From Maylandia zebra (taxonomy: Eukaryota > Chordata > Actinopteri > Cichliformes > Cichlidae): a stretch of 64,000 bases of DNA. How positions within the stretch are numbered: the stretch's first letter is position 1; each line of letters starts with the position of its first letter. The position numbers and the translations under genes are program-made. The notes under the pieces were generated by a model. It saw only the letters and a list, made by a program, of their open reading frames with translations, did no database searches and was not told the DNA's origin. Below, one piece after another: positions 45,292 to 58,672 of this stretch. Location of the stretch: contig NC_135176.1 of assembly GCF_041146795.1 (NCBI RefSeq), positions 25,429,786 through 25,493,785 on the forward strand, read 5' to 3'.

Positions 45292-48200
45292 GTGAGTCAT
45301 CAGATTCAAAATCTCAGAGGTTAAGGTGTACAGTAATTGCTGTTTATTGGATCTAATGTCACACAATGACTTTCTAATGCTTTATTTATTGCAGAGAACT
45401 GCTTCACCATATCTCTGGAGTAGTGCTCAGTTAATTTTGTAATTTTAACAAAATGATTACAAACATGTTTTCAGTGCTCAGCCTGACCAATGCCACCAGC
45501 TGTGCTGGATTTCAGTATGTATGTTTGAATAATAATTGTTAAAATACTTAAATCTGCCGTTAGAATTTCAGCTTTTTTCTGATAATAGTGAACTGGCTGC
45601 CATTACGCTGGATCTGCCATTAAAGGCACATCTTGAGAGAACACCAGTGTATCTGGCCACAACTTCTCATATATCTCAGAATGTTATCAAAAAAACATCT
45701 CTTCAAGTTTATTTGGATTTACTGTATTGTTGCTGGATTTGTAATACATAGAAGGCAGTGGACTTCAGTACAAAAGCTCACCTGTAGTCAGAGCTTGCTG
45801 ACCTACAATGAACCACATCTTACCTTAAGACACTGGAGGGGAATCAAATACTGCTTTGCACTCTGCAGCTTTAATGCACTACAATGTCCTTTGAAATACA
45901 TTCATTTTTAAGTCACTGTAACATTTTTAAGTTTCACTGACTCTTCTTCTGGCACAACCGTAAGGAATCTTATTTTGAAGGGATTTCCACTGAAAGTTGG
46001 TGCACACGTCTCCCACAGGGTCAATCTGGGAACCCATCAGTAAGCCTGACGACAGCCTCAGATAACTTTAGGGTGGCAGGAGATAACTGGGACAAGACTT
46101 CCTGTTCCACATGCCACTTGTCATTTACTAATGCGGATAACTCTTTTATAAAGCCAGTAAAATGCTAAAGAGTAGACAGGGGATAGTCAGTGGTTTCAAG
46201 ATCGCTTTTCAGAGGTATTTAGCCATCTTTTGGTCTCCATGTGGTCTGCTTTTATGTGGTGCACAAAAATTAGTTTTTGCAACATTGTTTAAGGTTTAAT
46301 TAACCTCATCACACCACATATGCAAACAGGAGGTGCAACACAATTTTGTATATGTCCAGCATTAGTGTTTTTTCTCATATTATATCAGAGCAGTATGTGT
46401 CACGTGATAAAGCAAGTGTGTAAGTTCATCCCTGAATAGTATTTCCACGTTAAGCTTAACAACTGATATATTAAGCCACAGCTGGACTGGCCATCGAGTT
46501 CCATATTGAGGTGAAAAGGAAGCAATTTGTCCCGTACTTCAGCTAGAATTAAAAAATAGACACAAAGCTGGAGTTATTCTGTCTTTGCTGCGCAGTTGCA
46601 TCTACTTCTCTCATTCACTCCCCCTTCCTCTCCTGTTATTACTTCAAACATGAAACTGATCAATGATCAGCTGATCGGCTTTTCTGCCGCAAGTCCCGTC
46701 TGTCTTGATTGTTTATCGCCCACTTTGCGCTAGAAAGAGGAAACCAGCGGATAAACAACACCAGCACGTTTAAGCGTGATAAGCTGTTGTTAGAATGTAT
46801 TTAATATTACTTTCTAGTATAAGCTGAGGTTTGCTGGAGCCACAGCTGTAAAAGCTGCTGGTCATGATATCGTTTGGATATGTAGCGAGAGTGAAACATG
46901 AAGATGAAACCAGGAGATGTCCTTACTGAACGGGTGAGTTAAAGGAAAGTTATGAACTGTTTCCGAGAGACAAATAACACCAGGATCCTTTTTTACGTAG
47001 CTGACGGCTGGTAACTGTGCAGGGGCGGGTCTAGCAAAGTTTTGCCAGAGGGGCCAGGTTGGGCATTAACAGGGAAAGGGGGGCACAAAGAAATACTTTT
47101 CTTTGTTATGTCATTTAAAAACTTTGAATAAATAATTATCTGAATCTTACAACAAAAGTGGTCATCTGATTAAATGTATAGAAATCCATTATTGTATATA
47201 GTAAGTAATAAGTCTAATATATACCCTAGTAAGATATAGTACTTTTTCCTTTGGGAAGGTACCATCTGTGCAGTCTGCAATTCTGTTGAAGAAAGATGTT
47301 GAATCTATTTAATTATTGTAGAAAAAGAATTGATTTCTGTGCATTTGTCTTACACTTGCATTAAATTAAAGTTGATTACATCGATTAAGCATCATGAGGT
47401 GGAGGGCGGGGGGTGGTTCCCTAATATTTTTGCTGGGAGTTGGCAACCCTATTAGATAGGTTGCTTAATATTTCCACTAAGTACTCTTTAAAATACCAGA
47501 ATAGGGGGGATGGTGTAGGTTTAAAGTTATTATTTTATAGTTCAGTGTTGCTGAACTATAAAATGTTTTGGGTGCAGTGTATTTTTTGCATACAGGTATG
47601 ACAGAATAGCTTCAGTCTCTTGTTTTTTAAAACTTGATTATGAACTTTTACAAAATGCAGCAAAATATTTATAAAAAAAAACAGTTTTATTGATTACAAA
47701 ATATCGGATTCATCTCGGTATCGGCAGATATCCAAACTTATGATATCGGAATTGGTATTGGACATTAAAAAGTGGTATCGTGCCACCTCTACTTTAAAAT
47801 GTGTCCCAATTTTCCTTTCAGTCATGCCGCAGCAGTCAACACAATTGATGTAGCTCTTTTTAATTACGCTATGTTTTCAATTCAGACACACATCATCATC
47901 GTCTATCTTAAAGAAGGCCCCCGGGATGAGGAAACGCTAACAGAGATGTATATAAAGACAGATGTAAAGCGTTAGAGTTAGATTTAAAAAGATGAGGGCC
48001 TGTGCAGAGCACAGCTGCACAGCCGAGAGCAGGATGACCAAAACATCTGGATGGGCAGTAGGAGACGTGAGGGAGATACCAACGATTTGCGTCACCATCC
48101 CAAAAATCACTCGATTTTCACATCATCATGTTAGATGAGATGGTTGCTGAAATGCCTGAATTCTGAACTGGTATTCGATCATTTGTCTCACTCTCAGACT

Positions 48201-50345
48201 CAATGAAACAAAAAGAACCAATTACATAATCGTTGCGTGACGTGTTTTGAAACAGCTGCTGGAGGCTCACTGAGGACTCTGTTTCCTGCAGACAGCTGAG
48301 CCAAAGAGCTCACTGATGAATATGAAAACACAAGTAAACGCTGCTGGAAAGTGATTAGGACCCACTCCTGGTTACAGTTAACTAACCATAGAGGAAGTGT
48401 GTTTAAATCACCTGCAGTAACGATGCTGTAAAGATTACAACAACACGCCTGTACATCCAGGGGAACGTTGAGGGATAAGCCTCATTTAAATCCAACTCTA
48501 CCTGCTAGTACCATCGTTAGCACAGCTCAAGCAGGAGAAAATAAATGCCACCAATGCCCATTTTTCAGAAATCATTCTTCTGCCCAACAAAGCGGGAAAC
48601 TGGAATATGCTGTCACTTCTTGCTTCGATTTTTCAAAGATAGGTGCAAATGTAAGGTGAAAGGGACAGGAGCTTTGAAAATAACAGAAAGTTAGTTACTG
48701 TAGTTGTAATGCAGAGGGAATTATAGCACTTAAAATGCACTTGATCGCAGCAATTCAAAGGGAAGCAAATGGGTTGTTTGTGGAAGATAAAATGTGTGAG
48801 CAGCATCTGGCAGATGGGGATGGTGACGCAGGGTGATGACAGGAGCCTCAGGGAGGCTTCAGGATAAATCTACTATTGCTTCTGAGCTGTGAAGACCCCC
48901 ACGGGACCCTGGGAGTGATGACAGTGGACAGAGGGAGGGAAGGGAAAAAAATCACACCTTTTCCCTGAGTAATTTACACTTTCCGAGGATATCATTATTC
49001 CTGCTGTTTATCGCAAATAACCTGCCATAAATCTGCTGAGTGTTTATAGAAAAAAGATGCTCCTTATAGCTGCCGACGTTGCCTGAGAACTGTCACATTT
49101 TTTAAATCTGTCTAAATAATCCAGTTATTTGTGATAGTTGCTGTTACAGCAAACTAAATGGTGCCAATTTGTAAAACTGTAAAACAAAACAACAACAAAA
49201 AAACCATATATATATATAAATCTACTTGGTTAACCTCTATAAGAGCAAGTGTTCTGGCAGTTTACTGGTGTGAAACATCCAGATCTTTTCAGGAGTGACC
49301 ATACCAGCAGATTCACCCAAGGTCAGACGATGCAGTGCTCAGAGAAACTGCAAAAACCCCAAGAGCTCCATCTTGGCCTCTACAGGTCTCAGTCAGCACG
49401 TTCAGTGTTAAAGTTCGTGACAGTACGATTGGGAAAAACTGAACAACAAATAGCTGGTTTGGATGGGTTACCAGGAGGAACCCTCTTCTCTCTAAAAGAA
49501 CATGGCAGCACAGCTTAGGTTTGCAAAACCGCAACTGAACAGCCCTTTGGACAGATGACACCACATGTCAGCACAAACACTCAAACCAAATATGAAGCAT
49601 GGTGGTGGAGGGATGATTAAGGTCACTGCGTCTGTATAAATATTCTAGAACAACCTGTCCAACAGCTAAAAATTGGCAGGAATTGGGTCGTACAAAAGGA
49701 CAATGACACCAGTCCATACGCTCTATACCTCGTACTGACAGTTCTCTGATGGGGTGTGCTATTTAAGCTGCTTTAGCGTACATAAAGTTGATGCTGCCTC
49801 TGCAAGCTGCTTTGCAACCCACCTCCACCAATGCGTTTAATGCTAGATTTTCTGTGTCTGTTGCTGCTCTTTGGAGCCTTACAGCCAAAGATAAATTACT
49901 GCAATAGACTAGGACTCCCATTTTGGCTAAAGATTGCTAAGACTACACGAGTCCCACAGTTTCTAATGGTTTTCTTTGTTTTGTCTCTCCAGGTATGACC
50001 TGCCAGGCAAGGAGCTCCTACGTCAGCAGTGAGATCAAGTGGGGCTACCGCTTCACGCCCGTCCTGACGCTGGAGGACGGCTTCTACGAGGTGGACTACA
50101 ACAGCTTCCACGACATCTACGAAACTGACACACCCACCTGCAGTGCCAAAGAGCTCGCTGATATGGCCAACCGCGCCCGCTTGCCCCTAACTTGGTCGCT
50201 GGCTAGCAAGCTGAGCCAGCAGGGGCTGCCAGAGTCTGAACAGGAGGGTCAGGAGACCAAAACCAACCTGGACGAGCAGGGGAAGAGTGAGAAGACCGAG
50301 AGGAACGGGGACATTGCCAATTTAGAGAGTGAGTCCAAAGTGTAG
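44397..50345 (+). CDS. kcnj6: GIRK2-type G-protein-gated inward-rectifier potassium channel (Kir3.2), two coding exons
   Basis: Exons 44397-45291 and 49993-50345 join in phase to 415 codons plus stop (human KCNJ6 is 423). The start MEQDVESP aligns with human MDQDVESP; the extra human N-terminal residues are not in this exon. TM1 spans about 74-100 ([20 protein letters not shown]), the pore has the TIGYGYR filter with GYG at 137-139, and TM2 is about 151-176. KISQPKKR (PIP2 region), RVGDLRNSH (sodium-site Asp 209) and the beta-rich C domain follow. The end ESKV is a PDZ ligand, as in GIRK2 and GIRK3. [13 protein letters not shown] and [11 protein letters not shown] favour GIRK2 over GIRK3. The protein is a plasma-membrane channel opened by G-beta-gamma that slows neuronal firing. 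Confidence 0.95.
45395..45423 (+). CDS. kcnj6: candidate alternative terminal exon of kcnj6
   Basis: Only 103 bases after the donor of the main exon lies tttctaatgctttatttattgcag, a good branch point, pyrimidine tract and acceptor. Joined in phase, the protein would read VEAT then ENCFTISLE and TAG, giving a channel of 307 residues without the distal C-terminus and the ESKV end. An attaaa lies at 45619-45624. Short GIRK2 isoforms with a different tail are known in mouse; I cannot confirm that this exon corresponds. Confidence 0.4.
46560..47791. mobile_element. hAT-like element remnant
   Basis: The right end tatcggcagatatcc to agtggtatcgtgccacctct is the terminal sequence of a fish hAT family as I recall it. 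Further left, ggggcgggtctagcaaagtt and aggggccaggttgggc belong to the same element type. The left terminus is not clear and no transposase frame was seen. Confidence 0.4.
49250..49720 (+). mobile_element. Tc1-like transposase relic
   Basis: Contains ggtttgcaaaaccgcaactg, cagatgacaccacatgtcag and aatatgaagcatggtggtgg, which encode the mid-transposase of a Tc1 family (TKHGGG-type block). Broken by stops in all frames. Confidence 0.55.
49993..50345 (+). CDS. kcnj6: kcnj6 last coding exon (C-terminal domain, PDZ end)
   Basis: It completes Gly and continues [40 protein letters not shown], then a charged, glutamine/glutamate-rich variable tail and the end ESKV, TAG at 50343-50345. GC content is well above the intron. 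Confidence 0.95.
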
Positions 50346-51165
50346 CGAGCGTGGCAAGAGGCAAGCGTGAAGTCGAAACGAGATTAATGGACTGTACTGT
50401 TGGTCTCCCGCCGAGGAAGGCCACCCATTGAGGACCAATGAGCACAGTAGACCAAGTACCCCTGCACCACGAACTGCTTTTTTCTCAGTGATTTACATTT
50501 ACCCCAAAAACGAGAAAACACGTAGACATGTGGCCCACCGCTGGAGTGAAAACCCCCTGCGGCAAGTGCATGTTTCAAATATAATGTGATGTCCTCCTGA
50601 CAAGATTCCTATTATTTTTTCTATTAAGATATTCCTAGGGGCATTTGCTAAGTATTTTTGTATATATTACAAAATGTTTTAAATTCTTTGTTTTGTTGCA
50701 GTATTTGACACATGTTTGATACTACTTCCTTTAGGTTAGTTCTGTATATATTCTCTGCCTTACTGTATGTATAAAGCTTTCATTATTTGTTTTTCAGGAA
50801 TATATAAGCATGTATAAACATTAACTGCAGTTGATTTATCTTGTATTCTGTATATACTGTATGATGATATTATTATTATTATTATTATTATTGTTATAAG
50901 GAACACATACAGTTCAATGGATGCAAACTCTAGTTTAAACCAATGAAAGATTCTTCCCCAATGATAAGTGTTCGTTTAAAGTAGTACGACACGAAGCCAT
51001 GACTTGCTGTTTACAGCTAACTGACTTCAGACAATGGCCCTTTAAAAACTGCATTTTGTCACTTTTGCACACTGGAGTCTTCTGATGAAGGTTAGTGACT
51101 GTTTGAGTCTCCAGAAATAACTCACCTGTCACCTAAAAGTATCAATAAATAAACAGTAAGTTGCT
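50346..51165 (+). other. kcnj6: kcnj6 3' UTR candidate
   Basis: AT-rich, with an (ATT)n run at 50868-50892. Overlapping aataaa signals at 51144-51149 and 51148-51153 would end a UTR of about 0.8 kb. Longer forms are possible. Confidence 0.5.
50868..50892. repeat. (ATT)n microsatellite
   Basis: Trinucleotide run in the kcnj6 3' UTR candidate. Confidence 0.85.
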
Positions 51166-51310
51166 TATTATGAACTTGGTGAGATGTTGTTTTTGTAACA
51201 CTTTTACTCAAATCCAGAATCTACTGACGTACTTTCAGGACACCTTTTTGTTTTTTGTCTGCTTTTCCTATAAGTTTACGAATTCTGAAATTTGCACTTA
51301 AAATTGCATA

Positions 51311-52933
51311 CAGTGGTCCCTCGCTATCCGGTTGTTCAGTGATGACGCCACGAATCCTACTTCCGGGCCTAAAGTAGTCTGCGTTTAATATGGCTTTTGT
51401 GTTGTTAACATGTTTAATGTTATGTATTTTCTTCTATTTGATCTCAAAAAGCTCCTAAAACAGTCAGTGATCACTGTTGACCTCCCTCGGCTTTTATTAC
51501 CGCTAATCATTTATTTAAGCTCAGTTTTTAAAACCTTAGGATGTAACTACAGCCCAGCCCATGCAGCAGTATATGAATGACTAACCTGGTATTGTGGATG
51601 GATTATCTCAGTTGTTCTCCTGGCTGAAGTTTGGTCCTTTTACAGCATCCTGCCATGCGATTACATTTGTTCCTGACCACCGAGAACACTCACGTTAACT
51701 TTTATCGAGTGGAGAAAAAAAAGTTAGCTTGTTTATATTATGCTAACATAGCTGTGTCGCTAGCGGTCACGTAGCACATCATTATATTCCAGCTAGCCCA
51801 ACTTCAGTAACCCTACTGTACAAACGTCACTGCTGTTTAGTTTTCTGTCTTCATTTATGCTGGAAGTGATAACAGAGCTGTACGTTTTAATTTGTTTCTA
51901 AAACCCCGCAGTCAGGACATGCTATATTATATTTAGATAGAAGCTAGCGAGCTAACTCCCTGCTAACTTCTAACTCCGTTAAATGTCATAAATTCCGTTT
52001 TCATGGATGCCTGGATGTTAAACTCAATTGTTACACCTGGTAGAGCAGAACGCTGATCATTTTATTAAAGATGAAAGACTTTAGACAGTTTTTCAACTCT
52101 CAGTAATGCCATAGTGATCGTTTGATATATGGACGTGCAGCGGAGTTTAGGTCCAGACACGGCTAGTGACGTCAGACTTAACGACCGGATAACGCGCCTT
52201 GCTGATTTTTATTGTGCAATTTTGCTTGATTTCTTTTTTTTTTTTTCACAGCGCATCGTGTTCTGCGTCCTGATTGCCTGTAGCCCATTGTCCAATCTCC
52301 TCCATGCAGTGTCTCCTGTACGGTACAGAATGCGTTCAGCTTGTCAAATTTATATAAATCTTCGATCGCTAGCAGTGTGACTCTGAAGTGCTGTACTGTA
52401 TGTTTGTAAGTCCCCCCCCCCCTCAACAAACACAACAATGTCGATGAAACGTTTTGCACCGTTAAAGGCACTTCCGGTGGCACCCAAAAGGCAGAGGAAG
52501 ATGCTACCCATCGCACAAAAAAGTTGGACTTCTGGATATGCTAAAGGAAGGTAGAAGTTACTGTATTTTTCGGACCATAAGGATAAGTCAAACTTTACTC
52601 AACTCATTCTTCTTGCTTCCTCTACTTCCGTACCATTGATTCATTAATGTTGCTCTATTCGCATGTTCTGGACCTGAAAACAGGGTTTGATCTTTGGTTT
52701 AATTCTATAATACTGGACTTACTTTTCTACGAAGGGTTGAACTTTGAGAGTGTTTAAACAAGAGAGAAAAGTATGAAAATATTCATGCCTGTCTGAGAAA
52801 AGTGTATAAAGTGTGCAGTGGGGGGTTTTACAGCCTTAAAACATCTATAATAATTGTAAAAAATAAAGCTGGCTACAAATTTCACCTATCGCGGGTTATT
52901 TTTAGAACGTAACTCCAATAACAGGGACCACTG
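51311..52933 (+). mobile_element. Tigger/pogo-like DNA transposon, non-autonomous
   Basis: The ends cagtggtccctcg and, in reverse, cagtggtccctgtta share an 11-bp perfect TIR, and the element is flanked by TA on both sides (51309-51310 and 52934-52935). The right end carries the typical tatcgcgggttattttt. Inside, 52438-52556 reads MSMKRFAPLKALPV, APKRQRKMLPIAQK and, after a one-base shift in an A run, LLDMLKEGRS: the start of a pogo-type transposase with its helix-turn-helix. The rest of the gene is absent. Confidence 0.8.
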
Positions 52934-52935
52934 TA

Positions 52936-53805
52936 ACTCATAAAATGTTTTTGTTTCTTATGAATTAAAATCAAGCAGCAACTTTATAGACTACCATATA
53001 AAAAGCAAACATGGGTCCTGGCCAATCAGATCCACGTCACATTTGTGACTCTGTCCTCCCAAAACACAGATGGTTACAAACAAAATGGTGAAGTCTTCCA
53101 CAAACCACTGGTTGACATCGCAAGTAGCCAATGTCCATCAATGTAGCGCATCAGTCCACAGACTGCTTTTTTTGCACACCCACACAGGTGGACAAGTTTC
53201 GGTGTGAGTTTGTTAACCCACAACCAAAGCCTGCATCATTGTAACGTGTCCTTTTTATCTCATAAATATGTTTCCAAAAAATAAAGCTCTTATTAATTTA
53301 CTATGATAATCTAATGCTTAGCACAAACAAAAGTGAGGTATCAACATAAGTAACGATTATCTTCATTTATTTTCTTGGTTAATCTTTGTTAGTTTGTAAC
53401 TTGACAGAAGATGAAATATGAATGTCCCTGTCACAGCACTTCAAAAGTGTGTAAACAGTACATCAAAATTAGTTGATTTTAGTACTTTCAGGCTTTTAAA
53501 TCTGAGATCAAACTGGCAAAAGTAGAGGCTGGAGTCTTTTGTGCAAAAGTTAGCAAGCAACACAGTGGCAGGTGTAACTCGCTGCCCAGGTGTTTCCTTT
53601 TGAATCAGTTCTTCACAGCAGGTGAGAGCAGTGGGCGTCCAGCCTTCATTTCATTATTTCACATCTTTTCATCTTGCATCAGTTGGAGCCAGAAGGCTGC
53701 ACGAAGACCAAAGAGCTGAACATGACAGAAAAACAACTTATCTGTAAGAAGAGGAAACAAAAAGTAAAGGATTGACATCAACCTCAGAAAACAGAAAAGA
53801 AACTA
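52936..53805. other. intergenic, nothing recognised
   Basis: A small exon-like piece at about 53682-53748, reading LEPEGCTKTKELNM before a gtaaga, was noted but has no recognised family. Confidence 0.35.
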
Positions 53806-54340
53806 GTGATGGACTTCAAAATAAACTGTATCCTCCAAGCTTTGAAGAATAACCACAAAACAAGTGTGACATTGACGGGGAGATTTTATAATGAAAAAGT
53901 TTGTGTTGTGCACCCAAAATTGGCCTTGAAGCAAAGTTATGAGACAGATGAGAGCATAAATGCAACCTTTGCCAAAGTCAGGGAAAGCCAACAGTGTGAA
54001 GAAAACCACAAAGTGCTCTTGACTCAAATCATTCCCGCTCCTCAGCGAAGCACACAGCAGCAAAAACCGTCATCCTCGACAGACTCGGATAATTCATTCT
54101 CACTGACAGAGGAACAGATGACAGCAGGGGGGGAGCAGCAGGTGTTGTTTAGAAGTGTAAAGATTATTTTGGCAGGACCTTCATCCTGCAACAAGACAGT
54201 GACACCCACCCCCCAGCCACACCGAGGTGCAACCAAAGCTTTTATCAGCCTCAGTCTTAAATAAAGTGTCCACTTCAGGCTCCAGATTTAAACCCTACTG
54301 AACATTTTCTCTGCAGCAAAGGAGAGAGAAGGTAAACATC
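53806..54340 (+). pseudogene. transposase-like relic with a 151-codon frame, family unclear
   Basis: From ATG 53809 to the stop at 54264 the frame is open (MDFKINCILQALKNNHK...AFISLSLK). Just after and partly overlapping, in other frames, the DNA reads FILQQDSDTHPP (54178-54215) and KCPLQAPDLNPTEHF (about 54266-54310). This follows the Tc1/mariner-type order QQDNDPxH...SPDLNPxEH. The first 100 residues of the open frame match nothing I know. Most likely a decayed DNA-transposon gene. Confidence 0.4.
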
Positions 54341-55386
54341 ACTAGAAGGTGTTCTAAAACTTTTCCTTCTTTTGACATACATCTGTTCACTTGCACATGT
54401 GGAAAAGCTGACTTTGACCACAAACTGGCAACAAAACATAAGATTCGACTGTCCCGAGACAGTAAAATAATTTGTAGATGTACATTTAGGTAATTTAGGT
54501 AAATGCTTTTGATTTTGCAATATTAAAGTAAAAATAATGAGAAATGTAATTTTACTTTGAATTCAGATTTTAGGTTCATATTTCATGGTTAAATTAACCG
54601 TTTAGTTTCTGTTTACTGCAGCTCTAATTCTCACCACGACTACAAAAAAAGCACTGAGTTGCTGCCGTGTGATTGGCTGATTAGATATTTGCATTAAGGA
54701 GCAGATAAGGAGGTGTACAGTGTATTTCTGCTCCTGTTCACAGACTAGATAAAGTCTGGTGTGTTAAAATCATTGTTGTTGTTTTCCTAATAACCTTTTT
54801 AGTGTGTAAAGTTATTCCTTTTACCTGATGATGGACAGCCTGTTTTTTAACCACACATACTGACACTGGCAGCTCGTTACCTGCAGTATGACCCATAATT
54901 AAAAGAGAATTTTGTTTTTTTACTGTGTGAATTTTCTGGCGTTTAACGGTTCATCTAGCAGAGGCCACAGAAACAGAGACTGTTGTGGAGGGCTGCAGCC
55001 ATGAAGAAATATGAAGAGATAAAATTACTATTGAGCAGAACTGTGTTCAGCTCCACTGGAAAAACTAAATAACCAGCATTGTTATTTTATGCATTGCTAA
55101 TACTAGGAACAAAAACTTAAACCCTGATCTCTGATACATGAGACCTCTGTAAAGGAAATTGCTGATAAATCTGAAACTGCACAAAAATAGCTGGATTTGG
55201 CCAAAATGATACAATTTTAAATTGATGTTTCTTTTGTTTTTAAATTGCCAAATTGTTCAATAAACACTCCAGATTTAACCATTAAATGATTACTTTTTGT
55301 AATCATTTAATGGTTCAGTCTTGACAGGGTTAATGCTTTTAACATTTTTGTGTACACGCCATCGGTGAGGTCTTTGTCAGTATGGT
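54341..55386. other. intergenic, nothing recognised
   Basis: AT-rich; a short inverted pair (attaaatgattac / gtaatcatttaat at 55281-55312) can form a hairpin. No gene seen. Confidence 0.4.
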
Positions 55387-55399
55387 GGCTGTAAAACTA

Positions 55400-55527
55400 T
55401 CCATCCATCCATCTATTCGCTTCCGCTTATCCTTTTCAGGGTCCCGGGGGGCGCTGGAGCCCATCCCAGCTGTCATAGGGCGAGAGGCAGGGTACACCCT
55501 GGACAGGTCGCCAGTCTGTCGCAGGGC
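55400..55527 (-). mobile_element. LINE 3' tail insertion with perfect TSD
   Basis: It carries ccatccatccatctattcgc at the left, then cgcttatccttttcagggtc and gagcccatcccagctgtc to gccagtctgtcgcaggg. This is the 3' tail of a widespread fish LINE, reversed. It is flanked by the 13-bp duplication ggctgtaaaacta at 55387-55399 and 55528-55540. A 5'-truncated retroposition. Confidence 0.8.
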
Positions 55528-55540
55528 GGCTGTAAAACTA

Positions 55541-58261
<2,721 letters not shown>

Positions 58262-58672
58262 CTACCCTGCGAACACCTGGGGGGTCAGCGGCGGCGGCAG
58301 GTTGTCGTTGTCTATGTTGTTGGCATCAATGGCAGAAACTGTGCAGGTCAGCGGATATTTTTCCAGGATGTCGTTCACCTCCCGCTGGACGCTCTCGGTC
58401 CAGGAGAGCAGGTCAGCCTGGAGGCTCTGAGCGGCCTCCATCACCTTCTCCTGCCGGCTGCTGATGGTCGACAGCTGCTCCAGATTGTGGTTGAGCTGGG
58501 CCAGGACAGGGTTGGTGGCAGCCACGCCAGCTCCTGGACCGGTGTGGGGCCACTCGCCCTCTGCGCTGCTGCATCTTGGCGAGGCTTGGCCCGACATGTA
58601 ACGCTCAAACTCCTCCGGGGAGAGATTGAGAGACTGAGCGTCCAACTTCTCGATGAAGGCAGCTGCACAGCA
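58262..58672 (-). CDS. rabgef1: rabgef1 last exon (coiled coil, Rabaptin-binding tail, stop)
   Basis: Starts [20 protein letters not shown] after acceptor tttttag. A helix rich in heptad leucines ([20 protein letters not shown]) follows. Stop TAG is at 58264-58262. Linker [20 protein letters not shown] differs from human. Confidence 0.95.
   Translation of the reverse strand, partial: CCAAAFIEKLDAQSLNLSPEEFERYMSGQASPRCSSAEGEWPHTGPGAGVAATNPVLAQLNHNLEQLSTISSRQEKVMEAAQSLQADLLSWTESVQREVNDILEKYPLTCTVSAIDANNIDNDNLPPPLTPQVFAG

Larger units (their letters stand above)
45424..49992 (+). other. kcnj6 intron 2
   Basis: AT-rich. It contains a hAT-like element (about 46560-47791) and a Tc1-like relic (49250-49720). 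A block at 49750-49835 (tatttaagctgctttagcg, gcaacccacctccacc) is shared with 22000-22065. The acceptor is tttgtctctccag. Confidence 0.6.

Noticed and set aside
45292..45356. Read-through of the kcnj6 main exon into intron 2 (21 codons, then stop)
   Set aside because: The donor gtgagt is strong and the phase to the 49993 exon is exact; read-through codons look like intron.
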